Assembly (NCBI GenBank): GCA_038496675.1 | Contig: CM076650.1 | Coordinates: 15,709,846 to 15,773,845, forward strand | Direction of reading: 5' to 3' | Length of the DNA: 64,000 nucleotides | Source of the DNA: Rachycentron canadum | Lineage: Eukaryota; Chordata; Actinopteri; Carangiformes; Rachycentridae | Shown here: in pieces, positions 12,648-25,706 of the stretch | Layout: each line of letters begins with the position of its first letter | How positions within the stretch are numbered: position 1 is the first letter of the stretch | Notes under the pieces: model-generated | What the model saw: only the letters and a program-made list of their open reading frames with translations | Databases searched by the model: none | Told to the model about the DNA's origin: nothing | Translations under genes and position numbers: made by a program

Positions 12648-15519
12648 AGTAACTTTACCTGTGCTCGTGGAACATGAGGGTGATAACGATAGGTACTGTA
12701 GCTGTCACTGCTTTGTTACTATGGTTACTATGACTTGATGGTATACTCTTGCTTCTTGTTTTATTTGGTGGTGCCATGTGATAAACCCTGCTCCAATCTA
12801 ATGCAAGGCTGCATGTGCTGTAGAGCTTCTAGGAGAAGACTATAGGGGGCAGTTTTTATAATGATCAGGGTTCTTTAATGTTCTCAGTTAAATCTGCAAA
12901 CAAAATAAATTCAATCTTATCTCAAGGTTTTGTCTCATCATTACAATTAAGCATAATCTATGTTACACATGGGCCGACATATGTTTAAATATATTTTTAG
13001 ATGTGCCACAACATCTAATTGGCCTGAACCTGCCTCTTGGGAAATGAAGTAAAGAATGTGACAACATGGCGTGTGAGTGCACTCACTTTTTTTCATTTTC
13101 AAAATGAAAGTGGAAAATAAAATGGAATAAATAAAATAAATGGAACAGCACAATTATGAGACTGGTGTCAAACTTCTTCTGCAAGGAAACAAAGTATTTA
13201 CCAAAGAAAATACAACTTTTACTTCAATCTAATTTGAAAATATTTGCATCCATACAAACATAAGAAAACTAAACACGGTTGATTTTTACTTTATTATAAT
13301 TCAGATACTTGCGTCTCAAAGCTGCCTCAGCTCTAATCTTGAAATGAGATAAAAGCCAGTGATTGAGGGTTATTATCAAAGTAGCTGGTGTAACTTTGTG
13401 GCTACACAAATTAGATACATAGCCTAATGAGAAAATCCTTTTTTTTTAGTTTTCAGAATTGAATTTGAAGTTTAGTTTAAGCCATGTGTGGAGTTTGACT
13501 GACACTCCCCTGTCACTATGATGCAGTGAAAGATTTCTTTTATAACTTGATGCAATAGGTGATGGTTGCATGTCAGAAAACATCTGCACTGTGTGCTGAA
13601 TTGTTCTTCAAGAAGATGTTTGCTAAATGCAAATGTTAAAACTCAGCCCTCACAGTTTTATGTAATCTGACATTGACTGGAGAGCTCAGTATGACTGTGT
13701 GACTTTGCAAGGACACAGAGTGAGACTGAATAAAAAGGGCAAATGGGAAATTCCTTCTCAATCCACCCATTGCCATGGATACTGCAAGCACAATATACAC
13801 AGTAAACAGAAGCTGAATGTTGTGGTCATGATCACATGTGTTATACATTTATGTGTGTGACTCCACACACATACACAGATCAGTTTAATATTTAATCCAC
13901 TTTTACTGTTTGAGTATTTCTGACTTATTTCCATATTTGTTCCTATTGCTGTACTTTTGCATCATATCCTTTCTTTGCTCCACTTTATTAATGTCTCCTA
14001 ACATTCAACATGTTCACAGCTGAAATGCCACAAACAACTGCACCAGTGCAGATGCCTTGCAGTTGCATGAATATTGAAAATACAAAAATAATTATCAATT
14101 CTATTGTTAAAAAACTCAAGGTTTGGGGTGTCAAGGAAACATATTAGTGAGTCTATCTTTTTAAATCTATGGTATGGCTTCAGAGAAATCCAGGTTATCC
14201 CTTTATCTAAGAATTTTGCAGCCATATGTTACATTTTCTGTTTGTTCAATGCATCTCTTTTTTTGCTGATGTGTGCTTCAGTCTAGTCTCAGTCTTGCTC
14301 CTTCTTCTTCAAATATGGGGATTGATCTGTTTTTATCTGAAGAAATTCTGACATTTTAATGTGACATTTGTGCAAATTACAATATTATAATAGCATCTCT
14401 AATCTCTGTATTTATGTGCAATGGCTGTAAAGTAATCAGTTTCTCTTGTTTTGATTGTTCATGTGGCACAATTGAACAATTCCACAATTCACCTTCTGTA
14501 CAGGTTATTTCATGGTTTAGTTGAGTATAAATATACAGTGTGGACATATAGTGTGTTGAACCAAACAGCAACTGAAGACGTCTCCCCACCTCTCCACCTT
14601 TATATACAGTCTATGCAGTTAAAAGCTTCTGTAATCTGTGGCCTGTATAAAGCTGGTCTGTTACAACAGATCGTGTAAGTGCTCAGTGAATATAATACGG
14701 AGTATGACAGTGATGCTGCAAAACAGCAGAGCTAATTTACAGAAATGTGTCAGGCAGAAACACACTTTTTAAACACAGCAGTGTAAGAGTGGAGAGGAGG
14801 CCTTTTGGAGGAGTGTCACTTTGCTGCTAAGAGTAAAGAGAAAATCATGTTGTTCTTGTGCAGGGTGATCTGCTCTGAAGTACTCACTGGAAAAGTTCTT
14901 TGATTCCAGCAGGACCAGCACTGTGTCCTGGCCAATTAACAAGCCACTGACATCTCAGCATTGAGGACGCCAGCTGCTAGTGTGCAGGCAGCTGGAGCCT
15001 CTCTATTCTTTCATGTGCATGACTGTAGAGTTGAGCTGCACTGTATAATCACAGATTTTACAGTGATTGCGATAATTATTTTTCAATTAACACACTCTGC
15101 CAGTAAACGTCACCAAACTGTCCATATCTGGTGTCACCTTTCCATCAGTCCCCTGCACTGATTTGTAAATGAGCGCAGCACTTTGCATCACTGTCACCAG
15201 TAATGAGACCGTGGGCGGCACCACCGCCTGGCACTGACACCTGGCGGAAATGGTTCCCTGGATTAGACCTGGAAACCATTTTAACCTGTGAGAAAAATAA
15301 AGAACGTGCTGCCACTGTGTAAACTTAACATTCATGTTGATCGTTTTCCAACAAAGTGGCTCCAACACCATTTGCTTTTTGCTCAGTTGCATGCAGCCTG
15401 GGCATTTGACCACAACATCAAAGCAAATGCATTTTGCATTTATAACACAGATGAATAATATTAAACAAGTATGAAGTGGGGGGGGTGTATGACTAATGGC
15501 CACTTGCCACTTAGAGCCA
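11150..15519. other. intergenic DNA between bmerb1 and the Myb/SANT gene
   Basis: No gene recognised. Contents are a T homopolymer at the gap edge, a TG microsatellite (12599-12645) and a G run (about 12431-12440). A cysteine-containing open frame on the - strand (11710-11901) resembles no family I know. The rest is AT-rich unique-looking DNA. Confidence 0.5.
12599..12645. repeat. (TG)n microsatellite
   Basis: About 23 uninterrupted TG units in intergenic DNA. Confidence 0.97.
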
Positions 15520-15745
15520 CACGCTGTGGAACATGGTTTTCTCTCGCCTTATTGCACGGCAGAGCTCTGGCCCCATCTCGTGGACAGATGAGGCGGGTGC
15601 AGCTGGGAGAGGTGAGCGGCCCCTCCGTCGAGCCGGATTGTGATTCTCCGCCAAGTTGAGTTTTACACGTCAGTGGTGAACCTGTACTGGTGAGCGGACG
15701 TGTACAGTGCGCGTCAGGCGGTTCCCGGATGCACCAGGCAGAAGC
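15520..15745 (+). promoter_or_regulatory. CpG-rich promoter/5' UTR region of the Myb/SANT gene
   Basis: Immediately upstream of the proposed ATG the sequence changes from AT-rich to clearly GC-rich with many CpGs (CTCGCC, GAGCGG, CCGTCGAGCCGG, GCGCGTCAGGCGG). No TATA box is obvious. This is the usual look of a vertebrate CpG-island promoter, and it supports 15746 as the first coding exon. Confidence 0.5.
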
Positions 15746-18700
15746 ATGGAGCGGGTAGTGGTGGAGGTGCCGATCAACAACGGTGAGATACATTACCACC
15801 TCCACGCCTAACGCGCCGCTCAGCCACTTATATTCACGTCTCCTGAAAGGCATTTGGTGCTTCTATCGATTCGTGCACAAATGCTCCTCCTCCTCTTCCT
15901 CTTCCTCCTCCTCTGACGCATGTGGCTCGGAAATGCTCGCAGCCTCCGTATGGCTATCAAGGGGGTTACGGGCTATTTGTCTCGTTTGTGTGTGTAAATA
16001 CTTGTAGCTGCCAGGCTGCTCGCAGTTATACACAGAGGGAGCCAGTGGCGACAGAGCCGCGGTCATCTGTCAAACATCAGTTCTGGAGCTGACAGACCTG
16101 TCACCTCTTACCTCTCTGCACCAAAACACAGGTCAAATGTGTTCCCCATCATGGCTCAGTGACTTCCATACACAGAAAAAAACATGAGTGGATAGTGATC
16201 GTAAAATAAAAAAGATATTATATATAAATAATATTATTGTATATATTTTATATACAAAATACATTAATTCATTCATGTCAGGAACTGTAAAGGTTTTGAT
16301 CCAATGACAAGAGCTGGCTTCCAATTTTACAGTGAAGTCACATGCCAAGGTGTACATTGTGTCTCAGTGTACAGTGTGCACGTGGCCTCTTATCAATTTA
16401 ATTTTCAATAAGGTCAAAGTTCAAGGCAAATCAAGCCCTCTGTGTAAAGAATGGTTTCCTAATTTAGTATGGCACCTTTATATGTTTAAAAAAGATTAGC
16501 TTTTATTGTATCTATTGAATTGTGTCCCATGTGTCCCTACTCTGTTACCAAATTCAGGTTTTTCCCTTGCCAGCCCCTCCACACCACCAAGAAAGCGCCA
16601 GGTGCGCTTTTCGGCGCGACATGACATTATCCTTTTGCGAGAGGTCATTGCTCAGAACCCCTTTGCCTCCAAAGAGCCAGGTTCGTCCCTTTTTTGAAAA
16701 ACATTCAGCAACCATACAATTTAAAAGTCTATGCCATAAGAGACCTGTATAATAAAAATACTTACTGATACTTACAGATATACCTGTGTATTAATGAGCT
16801 AATTTAATACAAACAAAGTAAATGGCCTATATAGTGTAAATTAAGAGTTTTGTGAATGTTTTTCAGGACGAATCTGGGCCCGTGTGGGGGAAATTATCAC
16901 AGCAGCCCTCCAAGATGAAAATTTTGAGGTGGATGCCAGGAGGTGTAGGGAGAGGACCATGTTGCTGCTGGACTATTACAAGAAGCAAGACTTTCCCAGC
17001 CTGCGCAGGTTGGTGCATGAACCAACAGGACCCATATGACAGTAGAAATTTTACTACAAGTAAATTTCCTGAGAAATAATGGCCCTGAACTGAATGTGTG
17101 GTGCCATAAAGATTTGCTGGTCCCTACTATAAAGAAATATCATATTTTTGTATATATTTGTGTGTGCATTTGGTGTACTCAGGTTTGGAACAGAGAGGTT
17201 GTATGCCCAAAAGGAGGATTTGCTCCATGAGGTTTTGGAGCTGGAGGCAGAGAAGGGGCTCCTGGTCAGCAGCGAGGGCACAAAGTATCAGGTGGGAGTC
17301 AGTGGTGTGGTGCCAGCATAGAAGAAAAGGTCGACTTACGTGACAACACCAGCACCTGAAATTAGAGGGGCAGACCGACCATTTAAGACTGACGCAAATA
17401 TTAAAAGCAGACTGAGTAAAGTCCAGTCCAGATGTACCTTTTACCTTTAGGTAAAGAAGAGTCAATTTTCAGTTGGTTGTCGCAGGTTGCATATGTCAAG
17501 GAGTGGTAGGCATTTGTCGTTTGTTTCATCTGAGTTATTGTTTGTTTTTTATACTTTCACAAGAAAAAAAAAGCTTTTTTGTTGGAAAAATAACAATTAA
17601 AAAAATACAATACATTATTTCCCATTTTTCTAAACACATCCAACTCCTAGATAGGAACCAAGGTTGGAGTCAGTTTTGGTTGAGATTAGATACACTACAT
17701 ACAAGCATTACAACAAGTTTTTTGCTGTGAAATTTCACACTATATTATTACAGATGCTCGTGACCTCATTAAACCTAAAGTTGAACCTCTGCCCTTTACT
17801 ATTTCTGTTGTGGATAGTGTGTCTGTTCTAGTTCTTAACCTGAAGTAGATCTAGTGAGAGAAATAGGATAACAGATTTTAATGCTGTGTGGACCAAGCTT
17901 AGCCACTTCCGTTTCTTCAAATTTGCCCACTGCTTATTATAATTACTCTGATAATACTTCTGGTTCTGTTTTTCTTTATGGTTCCTTTAATAGAAGTGAT
18001 CTCATCCTTATCTTTCACAGGATGATGAGCTGAGAAAGCGAACCATAGAAGAATTAACTCTGCCAGAGCAGGACAAACCCACCATCACCACCACACAAAC
18101 ACCCACTGCAGGTAAAAAGAGATTCAAGACACTTCAATTTTCACAATCTGTGACAAGCAGATCACAATGATCTTTGTTTGATCATTGAATATGACCCAGT
18201 TAATACTGTAAAAGTAGTAGAAATATATTTGTTACATTGTAAGAAGACAAAAGGTCAGACCTTTATTTATTGTACTTTTAATAGAAAATCACATCCTAAC
18301 TTTTTATGTGATAACTGCAATAGCACTTCTTGTGGGTGATTGTTAGAAATCAATGAGTCAATGAGCCAAAAGACAAATTTAAAGTAAAGTGAGTACTGTC
18401 ACAGCAGAACCAGAAGACGATCATGAGGAAATGGCTGTACTGTCAGCGGCACCCACAGCCAAGCGACCCTGCCAGTGCTGCTGCCAAACCTACTCTGAGA
18501 TTCTAAGCTTCCTGGAGAAACGGTCAGAGGCAGAGCAACGGTTGCGTGAAGAGGAGCTTTCCCTTCGCCGCGAGGAACTAGAGATTCAGAGAAGTAGGTT
18601 TTTCATAAAGCTGTGTGATGTGATTTTAAATCCAACCCTATGTTAAAAAAAGGGGGGGGGTATTAGTCCCAGCTATGTCATCAGCTCCTTTTTAAGTGAA

Positions 18701-19294
18701 TTTTTAAGCAAAGTATATTGTCATTCATTTTACAGCCACAGTTTAAAAAATACAAAAATTATTGTTGCACTGGAAAGATGCTTGTAGTCCTGATAGTTGC
18801 TCTTAGTTGTTTTAAATTATGTTATCGTGACATCAATTAAACCTGCTCTCAAACCTTATTTATTTGATTCCATTTATTACAAAATTCTAATAAAGTTTAA
18901 ATTAAAGTTAGCCTGATAATTATTTTGAATTTCATTTAAAAAAATTTGAGACTGTGGCAGCGATTTAGATATCTGGAACCAGGCTAAATTAGAAAGCAAG
19001 AAAAATGAGTAGGAAACCATTACACTATAAGAATGATCACATGTGGAGACATTATGAAAGCGCAAGTGATCTGACATGCACAAATTAGTTGAAAATTTAT
19101 CTTAACAACTGAGCTTCCAAGTCTGAGGGTAAATTACAGTTTAAACTTTTCTTTTCTTATTCTCAGGTAAGATTGCTCTGGAGAGGGAACGTCTGGGAGC
19201 TGAGAGAAAAGAGAGGGAACGCAGATTTGAGCTGGAGAGCCAAGAGAGGCAGGTCATCTTGGACCTGCTAAAAGAAAAGGTGCTGAAAGGTTGA
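15746..19294 (+). CDS. Myb/SANT-like DNA-binding protein with C-terminal coiled coil (272 aa), probable domesticated transposon partner protein
   Basis: Seven exons: 15746-15782, 16558-16680, 16867-17008, 17183-17291, 18021-18111, 18405-18593 and 19167-19294 (stop TGA). All junctions are AG/GT, the frame stays open and the total is 819 nt. Residues about 20-110 form a Myb/SANT-like trihelix: RKRQVRFSARHDIILLREV, then a second helix with RIWARVGEIITAAL, then DARRCRERTMLLLDYYKKQD with the family's basic third helix. The C-terminal half has an acidic linker, a cysteine cluster PCQCCCQ and a long charged coiled coil rich in E/R (EAEQRLREEELSLRREELEI..., ERERLGAERKERERRFELE). This plan, N-terminal Myb-like domain plus C-terminal coiled coil, is that of Harbinger-transposon Myb-like proteins and domesticated relatives such as NAIF1 and the MSANTD genes. 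The ATG at 15746 has A at -3 and sits in a CpG-rich promoter. Intact frame and seven exons suggest a functional host gene; nuclear DNA binding is inferred. I cannot give an ortholog name. Confidence 0.8.
15884..15914. repeat. CTC/CTT triplet microsatellite
   Basis: Short run of CTC with CTT interruptions in intron 1 of the Myb/SANT gene; it produces poly-serine or poly-glutamate in shadow frames. Confidence 0.9.
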
Positions 19295-20921
19295 TCACGA
19301 AAACATAGTTGGCTGCTAAAAAAAGAAAAGACAATAAGGAAGCAGGAAGTAAAAAAGCAATCAAAGAGATAAACAGTGCTTTGAGATTTAAACTGTACAA
19401 CATTATATAACAGCTAGTTGTGACCATGTAATTTGATTGGACAAGAGGCAATACATAATACATGTATCACTCCACTTTACAGTTGTTCTAATAACCATTA
19501 ATCAATATCACACATAACCATTAATGGTCAGTAGTGCAGCCTGTGCAGATGCCTTATTCAATCTTACCAGGCAAACTGCTTCTTCGTCTGCAAACTTCTC
19601 CAAGTTCATCTATATACAGAAGAGCTCCAAAATGTTTTTATTCTTTGCCACACAGTCTGCATGAGGATTGAAAACCAGTGGAATTACAGAACTGTCACAA
19701 CAGAAAATGGTGTGGTATCTTAGGTGTGTTGATTCACTAAGACAAAACTGGAAGACAGGATCATCACTATTCTTTGTGGTACCAGTATGGAAAGCTGTAT
19801 ATTTTAGCAATTAACATTGAAGTTATGATGCAGCTCAACTGAACCCTGTAGCACTTGCCATATTAATGACTTCACACACACTTTGTTTAGCCGCCACTTT
19901 TTCAATCTGAAGACTTTTTGATTAAATTAGTAAAACTATATTTTACTGACTGTGAATACTGTAAATACTGCACATTGAATAGTAAGCACTTTTGTATTGC
20001 AAAAAATCACAGTAAAACAAGCCATGAAGTGTGTGAAAATAGATAAAGTGATAATGTCACATCTTTTTTTCTATAAAAATGTACTTCAGCATCCTAATTT
20101 TAAGGTGCTGTATCTAGGTACTTTTACATAAACATAAGCTTGATGATAAGAGCAGTTTTAATTACATGTTCCACTAATCTATAGGTCATTTCTTTCTGCT
20201 TATGAGTTATTAAATATTCTGTTGTTTTTTTTACATGGCAGTTGCTAGTGTGGTCTTCTGTGCTTTAAATTAAAATGCTATTTTCCTTAAGTTTTCACAA
20301 TAGACTATGCTGTAAAAAGAAATTTGTTAACTTGAATTTCTACTCTCCAAATAAAAGAAAATGTCAGTGAAATTTGTGTGTCTTAATCATGATCATCAAC
20401 ATTACTATTTTATTAAAAATCATTATCTTAAAAAAATTTTTGCAATAGTTTTTCTCTGGTGTAGTTGAATAAAACCTGATCTGCGTGTATTCTCAAATTC
20501 TGGTTGATCCTTTAAATTTTAAGATTATGTCTTGATTTGAGATGGCAGTATTATGTAACCCAAAGTATTTTGATTTCATGCTTGTAAACCATGATAATCT
20601 TATAAAGTGTAATACTATTTAAACAACCCAAAAGCGCATGAAAAGTAGCTAAACATATCTGCACCTTGACATTTTGCCTACGTATAAACTTAACATTAAT
20701 ATATAACAATGATGTAATAGCAACTACTAAAATACTACTGTGTACTTATACTCAGGTAAAATTAAATTAGTATTGAGTTTTTTATACTTTATACTACTTT
20801 TATACTTTATAAGTGTCTCTATCTGAGAACTCTCCACTTTATTACTCACTGTTACTACAATATTGCCTGATGGAAGATTTGAAGGGCAAAAAAAACCCTA
20901 TTTAGTCATACCACTTTAAAA
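19295..20921 (+). other. 3' UTR of the Myb/SANT gene and intergenic spacer
   Basis: AT-rich sequence with no coding signal. A roughly 1.05-kb 3' UTR ending near the AATAAA at 20350 is plausible. The part from about 20700 to 20830, with TACTTTTA-type runs, may be a remnant of the same transposon family seen at 38.5-39.1 kb, but it is too degraded to call. Confidence 0.4.
20350..20355 (+). terminator. polyadenylation signal AATAAA, candidate for the Myb/SANT gene
   Basis: AATAAA at 20350-20355 is followed within about 25 bases by a TG-rich stretch (TTTGTGTGTCTT), as expected of a cleavage site. Another AATAAA-like hexamer lies near 20468. Assignment to the upstream gene is by position only. 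Confidence 0.45.
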
Positions 20922-21626
20922 TGACGTCACATAAATCCCACAAACTGATTGGTCAAAACATAATCCGACACGCCCTATGTTGTTTCGATGTCGCGACTGA
21001 TTGGTTCTCTCAAACTTCACTCTCTCTTTTCCAATGAACGTGAGGCGTTTTTTTTTCCCCTACCATTTTTTTTTTTACTGCTGCGACCGCGTTGCTGTAA
21101 AGTTTACAGTAGCCACATTTGAATGTTAGCAGCGGAGTTTGGTTTTGATTCCTCCACAGCAGCGCCCAGCGGAGGTTTACACCTCGTCGTCATAGTAACA
21201 AAAAAAAGGAACGTGCGCTTGTCCTGGAGACGTTAAAGACTCCTTGACCCGCGCGGAAGCACAGAGCTCAGCTTCCCATCTGCTTTAGGTTTTGTGGGGG
21301 ACTCGGGGGGGGACCGTGGCGCTGGTCGATGTGAGGCTGGTTGTTGACTCGCTATCGCCAGCACGAGAGTCGCTCCCACGTTTCTAGCCCAGCGTGTGTC
21401 GGAGAGTTTGAAACACAGGGTTTGGGTCACGCGGCTTCACGGTTGTATTTTTCTTGCTTTAAGATGCGCGCGCGTATTGTGGATTTCTAAACCACCAAGT
21501 GCTTAAAATTTTTAGTGAGCGAGCTGCTCTTCAAACAGACGATTTTTGTTTGTTTGTTTGTTTTTGTGACGAGTGAGTGGAAACGTGGCTAAAAAAAAAA
21601 AAATACCGCATTGACTCCAAAGCAAC
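20922..21626 (+). promoter_or_regulatory. prpsap1 promoter and 5' UTR: CRE, three CCAAT/ATTGG boxes, CpG-rich
   Basis: A perfect CRE TGACGTCA lies at 20922-20929. Inverted CCAAT boxes (ATTGG) lie at 20948-20952 and 21000-21004, and a direct CCAAT at 21031-21035; the first two are about 52 bp apart and the third 31 bp on. CpG-rich DNA follows (GACCGCG, CCCGCGCGG, GCGCGCGCG near 21467) until the first coding exon. CREB/ATF and NF-Y sites in a TATA-less CpG-rich setting are typical of housekeeping promoters. The transcription start is not visible; it probably lies between about 21060 and 21500. Confidence 0.6.
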
Positions 21627-24600
21627 ATGCCCATTAGGCGTTTTGGGGGTCACAGGTCTCTGGTCTCTCAAACACCAAAGCTGTCCTATGGTTACAAGAG
21701 GATGAATGTTTCAAGAAGTGGCTACCGAGTGTTTTCAGCCAACTCCTCCACCGCCTGCACCGAGTTGGCCAAGAAGATCACAGAGTGAGTGTTGTTTTGC
21801 TTTCCTATGCGTCTGGAAATGATCGACATTACACCCTGTTCGTTTTTAGCAGCGTGTGAGGCGATAGGGTGTATATGACTTACAGTTAGTTACAGCTCAC
21901 CGAGGCCACATGTTGTCCATGAGATGATGATGTGATGTGATGGCACAAAACACGATCACACATAACTTAGTCCACGACGTCAGTGTTGACGGAGAAGGAA
22001 CTAATTCCTCTAATTAAAAGCAAAACAAAAACAGATGGTACAATGCACATGTAATATTCAATTACATTATACATCATTAGATGTTTTGCAGGCAATTGGG
22101 AAGAAACATTTTCCTACCAAGTGCAACTTTCTAACATGTCATCAAGTTTACATTGTGTACACAAGGTAAGGATATACTTATTCCTATGAATAAAAGTCAG
22201 TCTGGTTATATGTAGTATGGTTCCAGTTTCTTGCATTCACTGAAGATTTTGCTTGGGACTTGCAACTAAAATAACTTTATAGTTGATCAAATTGGCTATT
22301 ATAAACTTACTTAACTAGTCAAAAAAGGCCTGATTGGTTGAACCAATCTTCTGGCACCATAAAGGTTATTTTTTATTAAAGCTATGAAGGCTTTAAATTT
22401 CCAAATCATCACTGCAGATTAAAACCGGTTTGTGCACAACATTTTACAGTGAAGATGAAAGGTTGTTTTATTTGATTGTGAGAAATCTGGGGTTTTGTGT
22501 TCTGGGTGTTGGCGTGGGAGATTTTAAATGAGCTGTCATAAAGAATCATTGAGATGAAAGGAGGATCTGTGCATGCTCTGAACTGCAGGGCACAGATGTT
22601 GTATACTGGGTTTTATGTAGGTAGCCAGACATTTTTAATCAACTTTGATTCATGAGGCATGCTGGATGATACTGTTTGAATAGAAAAACAAGTGAAACCA
22701 AGTAAAATGCATCTCAATGACAAAAAAAAAATCCAAACAAAAACAACAGGGTTCATCTGACTAACTGACCCAGATCGCTGCAAGCATCAATAGTTCTTCT
22801 TGTTCTTCTGAAATTAGGGCGCTACCAGCTGTTTCTTGAACCTGCAGACTTGTCTGCCAGGCTAGCTCAACTTGCTTTCTCCACACGATGAATACAAGCT
22901 TAGCTTTCTCAGTTTTCCTTGTTTGGCTACAACAGGAAATTATTAGGGAGATTATGTTTCAGGAGCTGAGAAGTTTTTTTGTGGACCAAAGGTTAACATG
23001 AGCACACAGGAAATACTAGTGGATTCTCTTCTGAATATTTGCTCTGAGGTGCACATGTGATAACTGGGCTTTGTGTAAATCCCTGTGGGACAGAAGTCAT
23101 CTTTATTTTTTATAACCATGTAATTCTGACCAATAGAGAGCAGCAAACAGATTCGCTCTTGCAATATTCTTGGTGTTGTCCTAGTTATATACATATATCT
23201 ATGAAAACAAATAATACTTTGAAGTGCAGGGACCATATTTTTTGTCTGCTTTAATGTGCCATAGTCATAATAAATGACAGCATTATATCAAATATTGAAA
23301 CAAGGTTGCAGTTGAGTTAGTGTAAAGAGGGTGAGGCTACAGTGACAGACTTATCTTGCCTTGTGGGATTCCTTTTGACTGTACTGGCATAGTCTCTCAC
23401 TGTCACCCAGCCAAGTCCTTACAGTTTAAAGAGCCATCAAATTCATTATTTATAACCGATGCTGTTCAGTTTCAAAAACCGTGTTATTTTATGCCCAGAG
23501 CTCAGCTGCCTGGGCTTGTTTGGAGATTTATTTCGTGCAAAGCACTAAATTAATATCAGCTTAGCGTATGTTTGTGCCAAGTACTTTTTCACTGTGTGAA
23601 TCCCCCCCCCCCCCCCCTTTGGAGCTATTAACAGATTCCCAAGCCTTATTTTGTGGCTGCTATGATTTTTGTTTTCCTTAGATTGCACCTATGAATAACT
23701 GTCACTCTTTAGTTCACTGTTTTTATAGTCAGTGGGAATGTCTCCTGCTGTTACCAGCCAAAAGTTATCAGAACCCAAAGTAAGGCCTGAAAATGTCTTA
23801 CCTGCTCTTGATAGTACTCAGACTTGCAGAGTTTGTATGTCTCAGTTTGAAAAGTTCTATAGTGATTATGTTCATTATTGATTAATGTGCTTATTATTTT
23901 TAAATTAACTGATTTACTGTTTGGTCTACTAACTGTGCAAAAAATGCCTATTCAAGGTCTGGACGTCTTGTCTGACTAACACCATAAAAACCTAAAGAGA
24001 TTCTGACTAATGGTATAAAATGGAGCGAATCAGCAGATCCTCACATTTGGCAAAATGAAACCTAAGAATGTTTGGTGGTTTATCTGGGAAAATTATTGAA
24101 CTGTGAATGAAGAACGCAGTCGGTCAATAATCAATAGATGCAGATTAGTTTTCAGTCAAGTTCACACACTTCAATAAAGAAAAAACACAAAGTTGTGCAT
24201 TTCTGTTTTTAACACTTGACACTGTCCTGTTTGTTTCTCCCCAGACGCCTGGGTGTGGAACTGGGCAAGTCGGTGGTTTATCAAGAGTCAAATACAGGTA
24301 AGGCTAAATATACTTAGGTCCCTCATTTCCACAATGACTGTCTTTGATTAGCTGTGATTAAATGACATCTGTGTTAACTTTGCACAAAAATGCTCATTAT
24401 TTTTCAGAGACTAGAGTGGATGTGAAAGAGTCTGTCCGTGGACAAGATATCTTTATCATTCAGACCATTCCCAGGTGAGACAGAGCGATGATCTTGATGC
24501 CTTAATATTTTACATGATCAAAGAATCATATCACATTATGACACATAGTTTATCTCTACCATTATATTCTCAGTAGTTATGCCAGTATGCATCATTTGCC

Positions 24601-25667
24601 ATTACTGTGCTATGAATTGAAACAAGTCAAACCATTTCTACAATTTCTGTTTTTTTCTAAAATTCTTAAGCATCAATTTTCCCGGGAGCTTCAAGTGCAA
24701 ATGAATTTTACTTTTGCAGCAAGTGAAACAAGAAATGCAACACTAACTGTGGCTGACTTTGTTAATCAGTTATTTGCTGCAAAGAAGTGGCACGCTCTGA
24801 AAGATAACCAGTGGTCACTGCAGGGAACACAATATTTTTAGGTTTTCTCCACTGACTGTGTGCAGATCCAGCAGGCCATTGACCTGCCTGTGGTTTCAAC
24901 AAGCTATTGAGGCCAAAATGGCTACAGAACGGTGTCCTGTTACAGTAACAGCTCCGTCATCAAAATAACATCCACCGAGGTGGTTGATCACTCCTAACCT
25001 TTCTAACCTCACATGGAAGTACTTTAAACCAAATGCATATTTGGTTCATGTTTAGTTGTAGTAATAATGCAGTTAGGTATTTGTTTCTCTTGTTGTAACT
25101 TGATTGGTTATGTATACAACAGCCAGTGCATTTTAAAGCCCGTCAAGCCTGTTAAGATGGCAAAAATCAGACCATGTGAAAACAATAGAAATAAAAAAAA
25201 CATGTCAGCCACACTCTCTTCACAGTTCTTTGCTAAGACTTGACAGCCGTATTCTCACACTGTTTGCATATACCTGCACTGTGCTTTTGATGATATGATG
25301 ATTGCTAATGTAGTCTTTAATTGTATGCATTGTTTGACAGAGATGTCAACACAGCCATCATGGAGCTTCTGGTTATGGCTTATGCCCTGAAGACGTCCTG
25401 TGCCAAGAATATCATCGGCGTCATTCCCTACTTTCCTTACAGCAAGCAGTGCAAGATGAGGAAGAGAGGGTCCATTGTCTGCAAGCTGCTCACATCCATG
25501 TTAGCTAAAGCTGGTAATGGATAGCATGTTGTGTTTTTTTTCATTACAGAATTTCTTGTTTATACCCATTGAATTACAACACAGCTTGAGGTCTGATATA
25601 AACAAATGTAGCAAGAATTTGTTCCTGTTTCCTACACATCACAGAGTTGTGTACATCTAGACACTGT

Positions 25668-25706
<39 letters not shown>

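Noticed and set aside
15087..15853. Two - strand open frames of 138 and 130 codons upstream of the Myb/SANT gene
   Set aside because: They overlap the CpG-rich promoter and first exon of the opposite-strand gene, where stops are rare; there is no family resemblance and no splice logic.
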